Source: Blastocladiella emersonii ATCC 22665 | Lineage: Eukaryota > Blastocladiomycota > Blastocladiomycetes > Blastocladiales > Blastocladiaceae | NCBI GenBank assembly: GCA_025594325.1 | Contig: JANHCV010000015.1 | Span: 124,001-188,000 of the forward strand | DNA length: 64,000 bases | Direction of reading: 5' to 3' | Part shown: positions 1-11,717 of the stretch, piece after piece | Numbering within the stretch: position 1 is the stretch's first letter | Layout of the letters: each line of letters opens with the position of its first letter | Translations under genes and position numbers: made by a program | The notes under the pieces: model-generated | What the model saw: only the letters and a program-made list of their open reading frames with translations | Told to the model about the DNA's origin: nothing | Databases searched by the model: none

Positions 1-870
1 GTGGGCCGCGCGGCGGCGTCGGTGTTGCCAAGCATGTCGTTGGTGCGTGTGGTTGTGGTGAGGAGGGGGCGGCGGGCGGGGGAGAGAGCGGGGGCGGGCG
101 GCGGCGCTCGCCCTTTGTTTGGCGGCCGGGTGGCTTGCCCGCCGCCGGGCCGCGGTGATCGCCGAAGGGCGGAGGCCACAAAACGTGACGCGCCTGTCAC
201 TTCAAGCACGCCCGCTCCCTGTGATTTTCGGGACTTCGCGTCGGCGCGAGTGCGCGCCCGCACTGCTGCTACAAGCCCGGCCCGGCCGCTCCTATCTGTG
301 TCGGTCCGCTCGAGCTCACCTCGCCCTGCGCTACCCGCCGCCTCCGCTCCATCCTGTTCCATCCGTGCGCCCAGCGCTGCTCCCAACTGCCCACCGTCGC
401 CGCGGCGAGCGAGCGCGGGTCGCGAAAAGCCGCGCCCCGACTGCGCGCCGTCTCGGCCAGCGCTGCGCCGCTCGTAGATCGTGCAAGCCGCCGGGCTCAC
501 ATGCTGAGCGCGAGCAGCTCGGGGCAGCGAGCGTCGATCGTGAGCGATCAAACGCCGTTCAGGGCGAGGTCGGCGGCGCCCGCCAGGGCCATGGCGACGT
601 TGCATGCGGTGCCGCCGCGAACAGCGTGCTCAAGGCCGTGCCGCACGCCGCACGGGGCGCCCGCGTTGGCCAGGGCGGCGGTCTCGCGCGGGGCTGCGCG
701 CCGGGCTGCGCGGCTGAGCGGGTCGCGAAGGACTGCTCGCGCGCGGGTAGGACGCAGGGCAGGGCCAGTGTTGGCGCCTGGCTCGACGCCGCCGCCGTCC
801 TGCTCAGTGCGACACGATGAGGCGAGGCGTGACGGGTCGGAGCCTCTCGGGAGCGCGCTCAGTCAAAGCT
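1..870. other. No recognisable gene
   Basis: GC-rich stretch with overlapping open frames on both strands. None gives a recognisable domain, and the open frames fit the high GC content. No RNA gene or repeat family seen. Confidence 0.5.
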
Positions 871-2217
871 TCAAGTTGTTGCAGTGGTTACATGACGATA
901 AATTCGCGTTAGAGCGCTGTGTGTGATGCGGAGGGATCGGGGAGCGGGGGTTCGAGGGGCAGGGTGGTGGGGAGGTGGTCTGCAGCCGGCGGCCCTTGGC
1001 TGTGAAGCGGCGGGGAAGCTCTCAAAGGAGCGCGGCGGCCTGCAAAGCGGCGGGGGTGCCTGCAAAGCGGCGGGGGTGCCTGCAAAGCTGTGGGGAGCTG
1101 CCTGCAAAACGGGGTGAGCGCCTGCAAGCCTGAAACGAATTTCGTGATGTCCCTCGAAATGGGAGCGATCGTATCGCTCGAACAAATGAATGAAGGCGCC
1201 GGGATCGGAAATGTTCGGATTTAGGAAGCCGCAGATGAAGGCGCGTGTCGAATCTGTCTCGTCCACCCAAAATGTCTGAGGCGCCCATCCGCGATCCGCA
1301 ATCCAGTCGAGCAGGCGGCAGACGGAATTGAGCGTATCATTGCGGACACCTTCAAGAAAAGTCTTACACACGGGCGGTGTCGCAAGCACAGCAATGATCG
1401 ATTCCGGGTTTGGATGATGCTTGAAGACAATTTGGAGCGTGTCAAGACTCAAGTGCATCGCGGCAGAGATCGCGACGATGGTCAAAAAGTCGACGTGCGT
1501 GATTTCGCCGGTATCCTTGGCGTGCCTGGCCAGTCCATGCCAAAGGTTCTGGCGTAACTCTCCAAACGAAGGCGTCCAACCCGGGACCCAGAGCAGGAGG
1601 CTTCGTGAAGTAAACTGAGCGTTGGAAACAAGTCCAGGAAGGGAGCGGACAAGCTCCTTGAGCGCAAGCTCAAGGTGCGCTGCATTTCGAGTTACTTCGA
1701 AGTAGAGCGCAAGGGCAATTGCGTCAAGGATGGATTTGGTCGCGCCTTGGATGCTGCTCGCCTCATAATGCCCGAACTTGTCCTGCTCGGGCTCGTCATG
1801 CATGGACTGGATGAATTCGACGAATGCGCGCTGCTGATCCGTCGAGACACGAGAGAGTGTTTGCATAAGAGAGCGAAAAAGGTTCAAGTTGAGCGGAGGA
1901 TGAGGAAGCTCGCCAAAGTCATCATTGAGGGCTATCGCTGCGCTCGCCACGCGCGCAATTGCAGTAATCCAACCGGGATCAGGGTGTTGCTCATAGCGCT
2001 CTCGCGAGACCGACCCAAGGAGCAGCCGCGACAGCGCTTCGCCAACACAGTTGAACCACGAGAGCTGCAGGTGCCGAGAGCCGAGTACGGCATTTGTGAG
2101 GGCACGGCTCGCGCCGGCAACCCGTGCAGCGGGTGTGCTGAGTGCAACGACAACCTCGAGAAGCTCGTCTGGAAGCGATTCCAAGGTGTTCATTCGATTC
2201 ATTGCGTCGTGTTGCAT
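871..2217 (-). CDS. F-box-like protein, paralogue A, C-terminal half missing
   Basis: Single open frame. The N-terminus has an F-box-like helix (SLPDELLEVVVALSTPAARV), followed by about 330 residues that align through their length with the gene at 3373-5441 (shared blocks include TGEITHVDFLTIVAISAAMH and LSLDTLQIVFKHHPNPESII). F-box proteins normally link substrates to SCF ubiquitin ligases; that role is inferred from the N-terminus only. Similarity stops just after HLFERYD, near position 1150, where a 20-bp minisatellite begins. The frame then runs through Pro/Ala-rich sequence to 871, so about 330 residues present in paralogue B are absent. Either this is a 3'-truncated pseudogene or it has a new tail. 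The ATG at 2217 was chosen over the ORF's upstream start because the F-box similarity begins just downstream; ATGs at 2202 and 2193 are also possible. Codon use is less GC-biased than in the housekeeping genes. Confidence 0.5.
   Translation of the reverse strand: MQHDAMNRMNTLESLPDELLEVVVALSTPAARVAGASRALTNAVLGSRHLQLSWFNCVGEALSRLLLGSVSRERYEQHPDPGWITAIARVASAAIALNDDFGELPHPPLNLNLFRSLMQTLSRVSTDQQRAFVEFIQSMHDEPEQDKFGHYEASSIQGATKSILDAIALALYFEVTRNAAHLELALKELVRSLPGLVSNAQFTSRSLLLWVPGWTPSFGELRQNLWHGLARHAKDTGEITHVDFLTIVAISAAMHLSLDTLQIVFKHHPNPESIIAVLATPPVCKTFLEGVRNDTLNSVCRLLDWIADRGWAPQTFWVDETDSTRAFICGFLNPNISDPGAFIHLFERYDRSHFEGHHEIRFRLAGAHPVLQAAPHSFAGTPAALQAPPPLCRPPRSFESFPAASQPRAAGCRPPPHHPAPRTPAPRSLRITHSALTRIYRHVTTATT
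1039..1129. repeat. 20-bp minisatellite
   Basis: Tandem units of the form ctgcaaagcggcgggggtgc: two exact copies, then degenerate ones. They lie exactly where paralogue A stops resembling paralogue B, so they mark the likely breakpoint that removed the 3' half of the gene. Confidence 0.8.
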
Positions 2218-2301
2218 CGTGGGAGAGAGAGGACGTCGCGCGACGCGCCGCGGCCGATTTGACCGTTCGTCGTTCGCCGAGCGGCTGCCTCGCACATCCA
2301 C

Positions 2302-3372
2302 TACTCACGAAGCCCTTGAAAAAAAGCTTCAGGACTATATGCAACGCCTTTCTTGCATCATTTTGTAGTCTATTCGAGACTTTTGAGTACGCCGTCACGA
2401 TGGCACGCCGTGCTGGTGGGCTCTCCGCGAGCCAGCAACGTCTGCCCGCCGCGTCCTGGCGATCTTCGCACCCGTCACCTTCGTGTAACATGCAAATTTG
2501 TTGAGATGTCGCGCGGCACACACGAGGATGAGCTTGCGTTCAGCGGTTGGGCTCAGTCCGGATCGACACGAGAGCGAACCTGAAGCCGCCTCTTGCGCGT
2601 GCAACGACGACACGTGCTGACGTTGAGCGAACGGAAGCGTCTGAAAGGCATGGTTTTGCTGAAAACACAGCTGCTTGAGCCGTTCGATACGCTTGGCCGC
2701 GGGATGCATTTCGCCTCGACCGCTGGCCCGCGAACGCAAGCCAGGCCTTCCTCCACAAGCTCTCAGATCTGTCGTGTACGCTATCGACCGTCTCCCCGCC
2801 TACTTTGCGCTATGATTCAGGATTTTATTTTAACCACGGCAGCGATCCTAAGGCCAGCTTGAACGTGTTTCTCTCCTACGCCGCCTTGTATCCGGGCAGC
2901 CAACGCTGCTGGATTCGCGGCCATGGCGACTCGCTCTCCACGCGACTTCGCTGAGCTGCGGCCGACGCCGCCCAACCTCCTTTGCGATTGACGTAGCGAT
3001 ACGCGTACAACTCGTTTCCATGCTCACGAGCTCGAGCTGGGGCCATGTCCTGGCCAAGGCCACGATGTCCGTCAATCTGCGATCGACGTGCTGTGGCTGG
3101 TCCAGGTTTGTCCAGGCGGGCGTGGTGCGGGTGAGCATCGCGTCGCCGTTCCCGCCTTGCTTCGCGACGTGCAGTAGGAGATCCACGTTCAAGAGCTGGC
3201 GGCGTAGCAGTCGGTCCTCGTGCTCGCGGTCAAACCGTTGCGGTGTCGTGCTCGCGAATAAGGGAACGATGGGCGACGCAAGTCTACGAAAAATTGTACG
3301 AAATACACATATATAAATCAAAACTAGCCCGTTCAGCGGATCCGAACACCCTGAGGCCCATGTTCAGCGAGC
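2302..3372. other. Intergenic: promoter of paralogue A and 3' flank of paralogue B
   Basis: About 250 bp upstream of paralogue A (2220-2460) resembles the region upstream of paralogue B (5480-5740), for example around gcgacgcgccgc and atgcaacg. The duplication therefore included the promoter. An open frame at 2848-3321 (minus) contains LLRRQLLNVDLLLHVAKQGG but matches no family I know. Confidence 0.5.
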
Positions 3373-5441
3373 TTACATGAAGCGCGTAGCTTTTATCAGC
3401 TCCAGCGATTTGGCCTCGTATTCGGCAAGAGTCCCGTCAGGAAACAGTTGCTTTATCCCCAGAAGTCGTGGAACAGAACCACTAAACGCTTGAAGAGCGA
3501 GTTCCGCAAAGCCCGAGGGGTCGCGGGCTGCTGCGGCGCGAAGCATGCCTGGCGCCAGAGCGCGTTGACTTGGAGGGGTGTAGTCGAACCCATTGGTTAC
3601 GATCACCATGAGATCAAGATTGCTTATAACATAACGGCTCCAGCCTGAAAAGGTGCTCCCGCTCTGGGCAATAGCTTCTGGCGGACAAAGCGCAAGGAAC
3701 TCGGTCCAAGCGGGAAGGAGGCGGGATCGAGCCGGCTCGGAGTGCATGTCTGGTGAATGAGAGCTCCAAAAGCATTTCTCCATGGCAAGTGACAAAAACC
3801 CGGCGTAAACGGCCGAGTACCGTGCGCGAACCGCAGTGTCAGGCGGGATCAGCTTCGCAAGGTGAGATTTGGCGTCCGATTGAAACATGAGTGGGATCAG
3901 ACACGCTGCGAGCGTTTGGATAAACAGGTATACACGCTCCCCAGCGCCTTTGAGTATGAGGTCAAGCAGGTGGCCTGCGATGGAGAGCCTGGTCTCCGCG
4001 GATCCCAGCCCCAGCAAGTCAAGGTCAAGTGCAAATCGACAGCCCGCAAGGACATCAATGTTTTTGTTGACAAGAGTGGCAACCGTTGTCGAGCCACAAC
4101 ACTCAATGGCGTGTGCAAAGACTCGTTCGTACACGTGCGGAAAGCGTACGCGCAGGTGCTTGACTTCACGCAGCATCGTATCAAAGAGCTGCCAAAGCCC
4201 CGCGCCCTCCATGCGTTGGAGCATTTCGCTCAGGTCGGAATGTAGGATGTCCGATAGGAAAGCCTCACGCACAAGTAAACTCCAGTACTGGAACTCTGCG
4301 ACCCACGGCCACGCGCGCGCAGCGGTGAGGGCAGGCACGACATGACCCGCCTTCGCCCACCGACGCAAGGCCTTGCAGAAAAGCGGCCGATAGCCATGCG
4401 TGGGCATGCGGCTGAAGCGATGAGAATCATATTTTTCGAAGAGGTGAATGAATGAATCCAGGCTGGAACGGCTTGGACAAAGATAGCTGCAGATGAGTAC
4501 GTTCGTTGGGATAATCTCGCCGAGGTCGTTTTCAATAGGCATCCAGCCGCGGGCCAAGAGCCAGTCAAGCAGGCAGCAAACAACCTCAAACGGATGATCG
4601 TTCATTTTTGCTCAAGAATCGACATGCACACTTGGGGCATCGAGAGAACACGAATGATTGACTCGGGCCGCGGGTGGTGATTGAAAACAATTTGGAGCGT
4701 GTCAAGGCTCATGTGCATGGCGGCTGAGATGGCAAGAAGTGCTAGATAGTCCACATGGATGACCTCGCCCGTTGCCGTGGTATGGCGCAACAATCCGATG
4801 ACGAAGCCCCGGAAGGAATCGTGAGAGCAGGTCATATTGGCCGAAATCCATGGTAGGACAATGTGTAACGGGAACTGCGCTTCAAGGGTAAGCATGGGGA
4901 GCGAGCGAACAAGTGTCGCAAGGGCATACTCGAACGTGGCAACATTTTTGGTTGATTCAAAGTAGATTGTAAGTATCAAAGCATCGATCATGAGATGGCA
5001 TCCGCTCTTGGGCAGGCTCAGCTTATTAACCCTGGTTTGGAGGAGTTCGACAACCGCGCGTTGCCGGGCGATCGAGTTGCGTGAGATTGACCGCATGAGA
5101 GCACGAAAAAAATTTAAGTGGAGCGGAGGGCGCGGAAGTCCGGCGAGATCGTCCTTGAGAGAGATAACTGCACCTGCACAATGGGCGACCGCGCTCGGCC
5201 AAGGGGAAAACTGTAAATAATGTGCAGAATCCAATTTTTTCGGAGGTAAAGCCAAAAGCAAGGATGTTGACAGCTGCGTGCCGACCCGGCCAAACCAGAC
5301 AAGGGCGAGAAGGTGGCAGTTGGCTGCTGCGTGCGCGAGAGTGCGGGAGGCGGTCACCAACCGCGACGATGGCGTGCCGAGCAGCAAAACGTGCTCGAGG
5401 AGTTCGGCGGGAAGCGAAATAAAATCAAGCGGTGGATCCAT
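3373..5441 (-). CDS. F-box-like protein, paralogue B, interrupted by a -1 frameshift
   Basis: Two abutting frames, 5441-4602 (279 codons) and 4605-3373 (410 codons), together make one protein of about 689 residues. The N-terminus has an F-box-like motif (SLPAELLEHVLLLGTPSSRL); the rest is helical with no domain I can name. Comparison with paralogue A shows the break falls inside conserved sequence: LEGVRNDTLNSV in A aligns without a gap to LEQKM/NDHPFEV in B. The first frame ends at a TGA just after an A5 run (minus strand, 4609-4605), and the second begins at an overlapping ATG (ATGA). One missing A in the homopolymer explains the split. It could be a real inactivating mutation, a sequencing error, or a programmed frameshift; the last is least likely. 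The start at 5441 matches the beginning of the F-box similarity. Role in an SCF ligase is inference. Confidence 0.6.
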
Positions 5442-6706
5442 GATACGTTTTCATTAGATTCATGAGTGCCGGCGCGTTTTGCGTTGCGGAAGAGAGAGCG
5501 CCTTGCGACGCGCCGCAGCCATTTCGACCCGACTGGCCGCTGTACCCGTCGCTCGCCATCTTCTACGATCGAACTCGATGAACATGACTGCAGTAGACTA
5601 CATGCAACGGACCTCTTGCACCTTATCAGTATCACATTCGATATCTTTGAGCTCTTCGTCGTGGTCGCCAAGTCGTGGAGTGCGCCGACGGCCTCCCGGC
5701 GGGCGATCTTCGACCTCGTCGTCGCGTCCGGCGCCGCATGTCCGTCACGTACTTTTCAGCTAGGGCGAGTCTCCGCCCTCCTCAATTAGCTGAGTTTGAG
5801 CGCGTCGAGCTGTGCATGTACGCGCGAGCCGTCCCATAAGACACGCTGCGCGAGAGGAAGCGGTCGCTTGGCCTGCACGCCCGTCGACTCGCAGACCAAT
5901 CAAGCGGCGTGACGTCCCCTCGCACGTTGGTAGTATGAAGCGCAGTCCAGGCGACCGCTGCGAGACGTCGATATACTGGGCCGCAGCGTTGGCAAAGCTC
6001 ACTGGCGCAGATCTTCCTGGTGTTGGGTTGCGGTTTCTGACCCCGCTCCGTGAATTTGTTTCGTCCATTTGCTTTGCCAAAGTAGTCGGTGTAGAGCAGC
6101 TCGCTTCGAGTCCTACGCTTTCTGTGTCTGCTAGTTGCTGAGCCTGGTCCACCTGGGTTGCGAGTGCAACTCGATAACCGCAGAGACGCTTCACTCTCAC
6201 TTGTCCTGACGGGCAGGATCCCGTTCGACACCTCTCTCACGGTATCGCGCGCCCTCCCTCGCCACAAGCCAGATCTTGTCACGCCCGCGGTACTCGCGTG
6301 AACCTGCGGCCGCCGTCAGCGAGTTGTCCGCTATCGCTCCTCTTGCTCGCGTATTCGATCCGTGTCCGCGCAGCACTTTGCCTGCCTCGCCGTGCATGCG
6401 CATCGACCGCTTCTGGGACGCCGCGTTGACATCCTATACTCGATCTGCTGGAGCAGCTTGGCCTCGTGCCCGCCTCGAGGCTGAGCCGTTGCTGGTGAGC
6501 AAGCGTTCCTGGCTGTTGAACGAAAGAACAACGCCAGCGGCCGCGGCGGGCCTCGGTCATCTGCATGCAGCGGCGACCGTACTTCATTGCTGAGGTCGCG
6601 TTTGAACGGAAAACACTCTCGGGGACGAGGACGAGGACGATGAAGACACACAAATGGATACTCTTTTGATAATAAAACTCTGTGCGCTACCAGCAAACAC
6701 ACACAC
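5442..6706. other. Intergenic: paralogue B promoter and PGK 3' flank
   Basis: 5442-5740 is the duplicated promoter region shared with paralogue A. From 5760 to about 6700 the open frames on both strands show no recognisable product. Confidence 0.5.
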
Positions 6707-6763
6707 CTACTGCTTCTTCTCGGACAGAGCCGCGACGCCGGGGAGGTCCTTGCCCTCGAGGAG

Positions 6764-6796
<33 letters not shown>

Positions 6797-8046
6797 CGAG
6801 ATACCGGCCTCGGCCTTGTACTTGGCCGCGACGGTCGCGGTATCGCCGCCGCCGACGATCGAGGTCGCGGCGTGGTCCTTGGTGACGGCGAGGACGGCGT
6901 CGAGGACGGCCTTGGTGCAGGCGGCGAAGGGCTCGAGCTCAAAGACGCCCGAGGGCCCGTTCCAGAGGATGGTGCGGGCGTCGGCGATGGTGGCGGCAAA
7001 GGCCTTGGCCGAGGCCGGGCCGCAGTCGAGACCCATCCAGCCGTCGGGGATGCCGTCGGCGTCGGACACGACCTTGGTGTTGGCGTCGGCGGCGAACTTG
7101 TCGGCGATCACGTAGTCGGTCGGGAAGACGAGCTTGACGCCGTGCTTCTCGGCCTTGGCGACGAGGTCGTGGACGATCTTGGATCCGGGCTCGTCAAAGA
7201 GCGAGTTGCCGATGGCCATGTTCTGCATCACCTTCTTGAAGGTGAAGACCATGCCGCCGCCGATGATCATGGCGTCGACCTTGTCGAGCAGGTTGTCGAT
7301 GAGCTGGATCTTGTCCGAGACCTTGGCGCCGCCGAGGATGGCGAGGAAGGGGCGGCGGGGCGACTCGAGGGCCTGGGCAAAGAAGTCGAGCTCGCGCTTC
7401 ATGAGGAGGCCCGCGGCGCGGACGGGGAGGTCGATGCCGACCATGGACGAGTGGGCGCGGTGGGCGGTCCCGAACGCGTCGTTGATGTACACGTCGCCGA
7501 GCTTGGTGAGCGAGGCGCGGAACGCCGCCACCTTGTCCTTGTCGGCCTTGATCTTGTTGCCCTGCTCGTCCTTGGTCGAGCCCTCCTCCTCGAGGTGGAA
7601 CCGCAGGTTCTCGAGCAGCACCACGGCGCCGTCCTTGGCGGCGGCGCACGCCTCCTCGACGGCGGGACCGACGCAGTCGTCGAGGAAGGTCACGGGCCGC
7701 TTGAGCAGCGACTCGAGCTCGGTCGCCACGGGGCGCAGCGAGTCCTTGGCGACCACCTTGCCGTCGGGGCGGCCGAGGTGCGACATGAGGATCACGGCCT
7801 TGGCGCCGGCATCGAGCGCGTGCTGGATCGTCGGGATCGCGGCCACGATGCGCTGGTTGTTGGAGATGGTGGTGGTGCCCTTGGCGAAGGGGACGTTGAA
7901 GTCGACGCTACGAGGATGATGCGTCGCGCGTTAGGTTCGACGCGGCGCAGGGATGCGGACGCGCCGGCGGCGTACCGGATCAGGACGCGCTTGCCCTTGA
8001 GGTCGACGGCGGTGATGTCGAGCTTGTTGGAGATCTGGACGGGCAT
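6707..8046 (-). CDS. PGK1: Phosphoglycerate kinase
   Basis: Catalyses reversible phosphate transfer from 1,3-bisphosphoglycerate to ADP in cytosolic glycolysis. Two exons, 8046-7976 and 7907-6707, encode 423 aa, close to the usual 415-420. The 68-nt intron splits the Arg codon of the family signature LIRVDFNVPF. Other PGK landmarks in order: [42 protein letters not shown], the nucleotide-binding [19 protein letters not shown], and the glycine-rich [10 protein letters not shown] and [14 protein letters not shown] near the end. The start was chosen because [11 protein letters not shown] leads directly into the signature. Third-codon positions are almost all G or C, as expected for a highly expressed gene here. 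It is divergent from the pyruvate dehydrogenase gene, with about 800 bp between the starts. Confidence 0.97.
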
Positions 8047-8846
8047 GGTGGCGTGGTTGTTGATGCGTAGCAGTGCGTGGGAGCAGCGACTGGGGGCGGG
8101 AGAGCGAGGGAGGTCGAGGAGGCGGCGCGCGTCTAAATAGGCCGAACGCGTTGGCGGCCAGGTTGGTGGCGGCGACCAAGGTTGCCAGCGGTGCCACGCG
8201 TGCCGCGGCTCGAAGAAGCCGACCCCGCCCGACCGCGGAAGGCGCCGGAGGAGCGCAGCTGCCGTGTGCACGTGCGCGCACGCAGGCTATTTCGATACCC
8301 GCTTCCGGATAGCGTATCCCGATAAGATACTGCCCGCACGTAATGCACGCCGCGCACGATTTAGCGTTTCATCACCGCGGCAGCAGCGCTGCAGGCAGGG
8401 CGAAAGCGAGTGCATGGTGGCGCATGGCGGGCATAAGCGCGATGATCTGCTCCACGTGGCGTCACGGCGGCGGGGTTGGGGAGACGGCTTATCGCGTTCA
8501 GTGGGTCCAGCAGTTGCACGCGTGCGGCCGCTGGCTGCTGGGATCGCGGCGGCCGCCCTCCCTCCTCTGCCCGCATCGTCTCTGCCCGTACCGAGCGAGT
8601 GTGCCACGTATCCGCCAAAGTACGGCCGCGCGCGCGCACCGACCACACCACACCACTGCCATGGATCCTGCTGCTGCTGCTGCCGTTGAGGCGGCCCGAC
8701 GATGAATGAAGATGGGGGTTCCTCCTTGAACCTTGCCGCCGCCGCCGCTGCAGCACCCGATCGCGCGTGGTAGTGCTGGTCGCCGTCACGCAGACCCCGA
8801 TCCTAACCCTCCTCCGACCCCCGCCCCGCCGTCCGTAGCCATCACC
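8047..8846. promoter_or_regulatory. Divergent promoter region between PGK and PDHB
   Basis: About 800 bp separates the two start codons, so it must carry both promoters. It contains a CACGTG E-box at about 8454-8459. No clear TATA box was seen on either side. The long minus-strand frame over this region and PDHB is a shadow of the PDHB codons. Confidence 0.55.
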
Positions 8847-9929
8847 ATGCTCCGCACCGCCCTCTTTGCCCGCGTGGCTGCCATGTCGGCCGCCAAGCGC
8901 ACGCTGGCCACGGCGCCCGCTGCTGGTGCCGGCCACACCATGACGGTGCGCGACGCGCTCAACGCCGCCATGGAGGAGGAGATGCGCCGCGACGAGACCG
9001 TGTTCCTGCTCGGCGAGGAGGTGGCCCAGTACAACGGCGCCTACAAGGTGTCGCGCGGCCTGCTCGACAAGTTCGGTCCCAAGCGCGTCATCGACACGCC
9101 CATCACCGAGATGGGGTTCGCCGGCATCGCCGTCGGCGCCGCCCTGCACGGCCTCAAGCCCATCTGCGAGTTCATGACCTTCAACTTCTCGATGCAGGCC
9201 ATTGACCACGTCGTCAACTCGGCCGCCAAGGCCCACTACATGACGGGCGGCATCGCCAAGTGCCCCATCGTGTTCCGCGGGCCCAACGGCGCCGCGGCGG
9301 GCGTCGGCGCTCAGCACTCGCAGTGCTTTGCCGCCTGGTACGGCTCGGTGCCCGGCCTCAAGGTCGTGTCCCCCTGGAGCGCCGAGGACGCCAAGGGCCT
9401 GCTCAAGGCGGCGATCCGCGACCCGAACCCCGTGGTCGTGCTCGAGAACGAGATCATGTACGGCGCGTCGTTCCCCATGTCGGACGCGGCCATGAAGGAC
9501 GACTTCGTGCTGCCGATCGGCAAGGCCAAGATCGAGCGCGAGGGCACGGACGTGACGATCGTCGCGCACTCGCGGTGCGTCGGGCAGGCGCTCGACGCGG
9601 CGGCCGAGCTCGCGGCCAACCACGGCATCTCGGCCGAGGTCATCAACCTGCGGTCGATCCGCCCGCTCGACACGGCCACCATCATCGCCTCGGTCAAGAA
9701 GACCAACCGCATCGTGTCGGTCGAGGGCGGCTGGCCCCTGTTCGGCGTCGGGTCCGAGATCGCCGCCCAGATCATGGAGTCCGAGGCGTTTGACCACCTC
9801 GACGCCCCGCTCGCCCGCGTCACGGGCGCCGACATCCCCATGCCCTACGCCGTCCCGCTCGAGGCCGGCGCCCTCCCGACCATCTCGGTCATTGCCGAGA
9901 CCGCCCTCAAGGTGTGCTACCGCAAGTAA
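8847..9929 (+). CDS. PDB1: Pyruvate dehydrogenase E1 component subunit beta, mitochondrial
   Basis: Beta subunit of the thiamine-diphosphate E1 enzyme that decarboxylates pyruvate in the mitochondrial PDH complex. Intronless, 360 aa. Residues 1-25 or so ([18 protein letters not shown]) are basic and low in acids, a typical matrix transit peptide. The mature part begins at TMTVRDALN and carries the E1-beta landmarks [68 protein letters not shown] and the C-terminal LRSIRPLD...EGGWP region. The start at 8847 (atcaccATGc) was preferred over an upstream in-frame ATG because it gives the transit peptide directly. Its 3' end converges on the next gene, with 119 bp between stops. Confidence 0.97.
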   Translation: MLRTALFARVAAMSAAKRTLATAPAAGAGHTMTVRDALNAAMEEEMRRDETVFLLGEEVAQYNGAYKVSRGLLDKFGPKRVIDTPITEMGFAGIAVGAALHGLKPICEFMTFNFSMQAIDHVVNSAAKAHYMTGGIAKCPIVFRGPNGAAAGVGAQHSQCFAAWYGSVPGLKVVSPWSAEDAKGLLKAAIRDPNPVVVLENEIMYGASFPMSDAAMKDDFVLPIGKAKIEREGTDVTIVAHSRCVGQALDAAAELAANHGISAEVINLRSIRPLDTATIIASVKKTNRIVSVEGGWPLFGVGSEIAAQIMESEAFDHLDAPLARVTGADIPMPYAVPLEAGALPTISVIAETALKVCYRK

Positions 9930-10048
9930 GCACGCTGCCGCTTTGTGTCGTCGGCGGTGGCCAGCACATCCTGGCCGTTGCCCTTCCTCTCTCCTCATAT
10001 CAAAACAACAAACCTACGTCGGGACCGATTATATAAACGTGAATTAAC

Positions 10049-11717
10049 CTACCCCGTCAACTTCTCGGCCAGCTCCGCCGCGCGCTGCCACACACCCGCG
10101 ACATCGTACTCGGTCTCGCGCATCGCCACCACGCTCGCCACGCCGCCCAAACCGCGGGACGACTCGGTCCACCACCCGTCGGCCGTGTGCACCTGAACCG
10201 CCGCCACATCCTCCTCCTCGTCGTCAGCGGTCTCGGCCGCAGCGTGCATCCACGCCCATCCGCTCGCCGTCGCGACGCTCGCGCCCGTCGCCGCGTGCGT
10301 CACCGAGACACACCCGTCGCCGTCGTACCCGCGGTGCGCCTTCCCCGCCGCTGCAGCGGCGGCGGCGCGCTCGACTACGACCCCCGTCCCGCGCCGCCGT
10401 CCCGCTGCCGGCGCCGTCCACCACCCGTACGCCCCGCCACGGAGCTTCGGGACCACGTCCCGCTTCGCCCGTGTCGGCGTCGCGCGGGGGACGGGCAGCC
10501 ACGCCGCGAGGTCTTCTGCATCCCCCAAACACGCCGCGGCGGCCGCGGCGGAAGACTCGGCCGCACACGCCGCGAGACGCGGACACAGCGCCGTGTCAGG
10601 CACCCCTCCACCGCTGCCGGCGTCGCCGCCGCTCGGCAAGGTGAGGACCGCGAGTAGCGTCCACCCTGCCGGCGCGGCGTGCGCGACGACGCGCGTGGGC
10701 GTATCTGCGCCGTGCAGGTCGAGCGCGAAGCACAGGGTGCCCGGGACCACGCCGTCGCCGGCGCACGGGCGCGCGCGGAGGAGGGCGGGCGACGGCGAGT
10801 GTCGCAGGAGGTGCCACGCGTGGACCGCGCGGGCGGTCGTGCCCGGGTCGGCGTGCGTCGCGGCGACGTGGTGCGTTGGCGAGAGTAGGATTAGCGAGGT
10901 CAGGGAGGATGGGTACGGGTTGTGCTACGGCAAGCGGGAGCGGGGTGAGATGGCGGCGTGGCGAAGTGAGCAGCGAGCGGGCATACCGAGAGCGCCGAGA
11001 AGGGGAGACACGACGCGGACTCGGCGCGGGCGAGGATCAGCGATACGCGCGGGTCGGGCGTCGCGGACGCGAGGAGCGACGGGCGGAGGAGCGGGCACGT
11101 TGGTGGGTCGTCTACGTCGGCGCGCGGTCAGCGGGGACACAGCCACGACGTGCCGGGCGGAGAGCGTACCGTTGACGAGCACCTTCATGACCGCCGCGAC
11201 GGGCTTGTCGACGGCCGCCGTTGTCGCGCGGTCGCCGCTCGCGAGGGCGACCCACACTACACCCGACGCGCGTGTCAGTCGCCTCGCCCTCAACTACCCG
11301 CCAGCGGCGCGGCGTACCCTGCGGCCCAAAGATCGCCACAACCGCGTCCGCGACCGCCTGTACCGCGTGCCTAGCGATCCTGACGCTGCACTGCGCGGCC
11401 GCGCCACCCCCACTCGTCAGTGCAAGCGAGAGCCACCGGCGGGTCCCGTCGCTGCCCTCGGCGACACACACGGCGGCGGCGCACCGGGTCGCGTCTGTGT
11501 CGCTCGCAGCGGTTGAGGCGAGGCCCGCGGCGGCAGCGGATGCGACGGCGGCGCGCGCGAGAGTGCCCGGGTCGGGGGACGTGGAAACGGGGGAGGCGGG
11601 CCACTGCACGAGTAGCACGGGCGGCGCGGGGCGGTCCTCGGCCGCGATCGAGTCGAGCGGCAGCGGGGACGACGGCGCGGTCGTGAGCCAGAGCGCTAGG
11701 TGCAGGTGGAGTTTCAT
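10049..11717 (-). CDS. Four-exon protein, faint resemblance to CCZ1 (triple longin)
   Basis: Exons 11717-11318, 11256-11170, 11111-10987 and 10924-10049 join in frame to give 495 aa. The introns are 58-62 nt with gtacgc or gtatgc donors and tag acceptors, and the second has a ctgac branch point. The protein is Ala-rich. Weak features: three separated alpha/beta-looking segments, with SLILLSPTHHV near the middle and a late block VVAHAAPAGWTLLAVLTL followed by a spaced leucine pattern. The length and three-block layout resemble CCZ1, the Rab7 exchange-factor subunit of vacuole fusion, but I see no diagnostic motif, so function is unassigned. Upstream at 11751-11770 is the recurring GAAACGCGACGCG-type motif. 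The gene-structure confidence is higher than the CCZ1 suggestion. Confidence 0.6.

Noticed and set aside
119-820. 233-codon plus-strand frame at the left edge
   Set aside because: Arg/Ala-rich with no domain, overlapping other equally long frames; typical of random GC-rich sequence.
8361-9998. 545-codon minus-strand frame over PDHB
   Set aside because: Shadow of the strongly GC3-biased PDHB codons; its composition is Arg/Gly/His-rich and without any domain.
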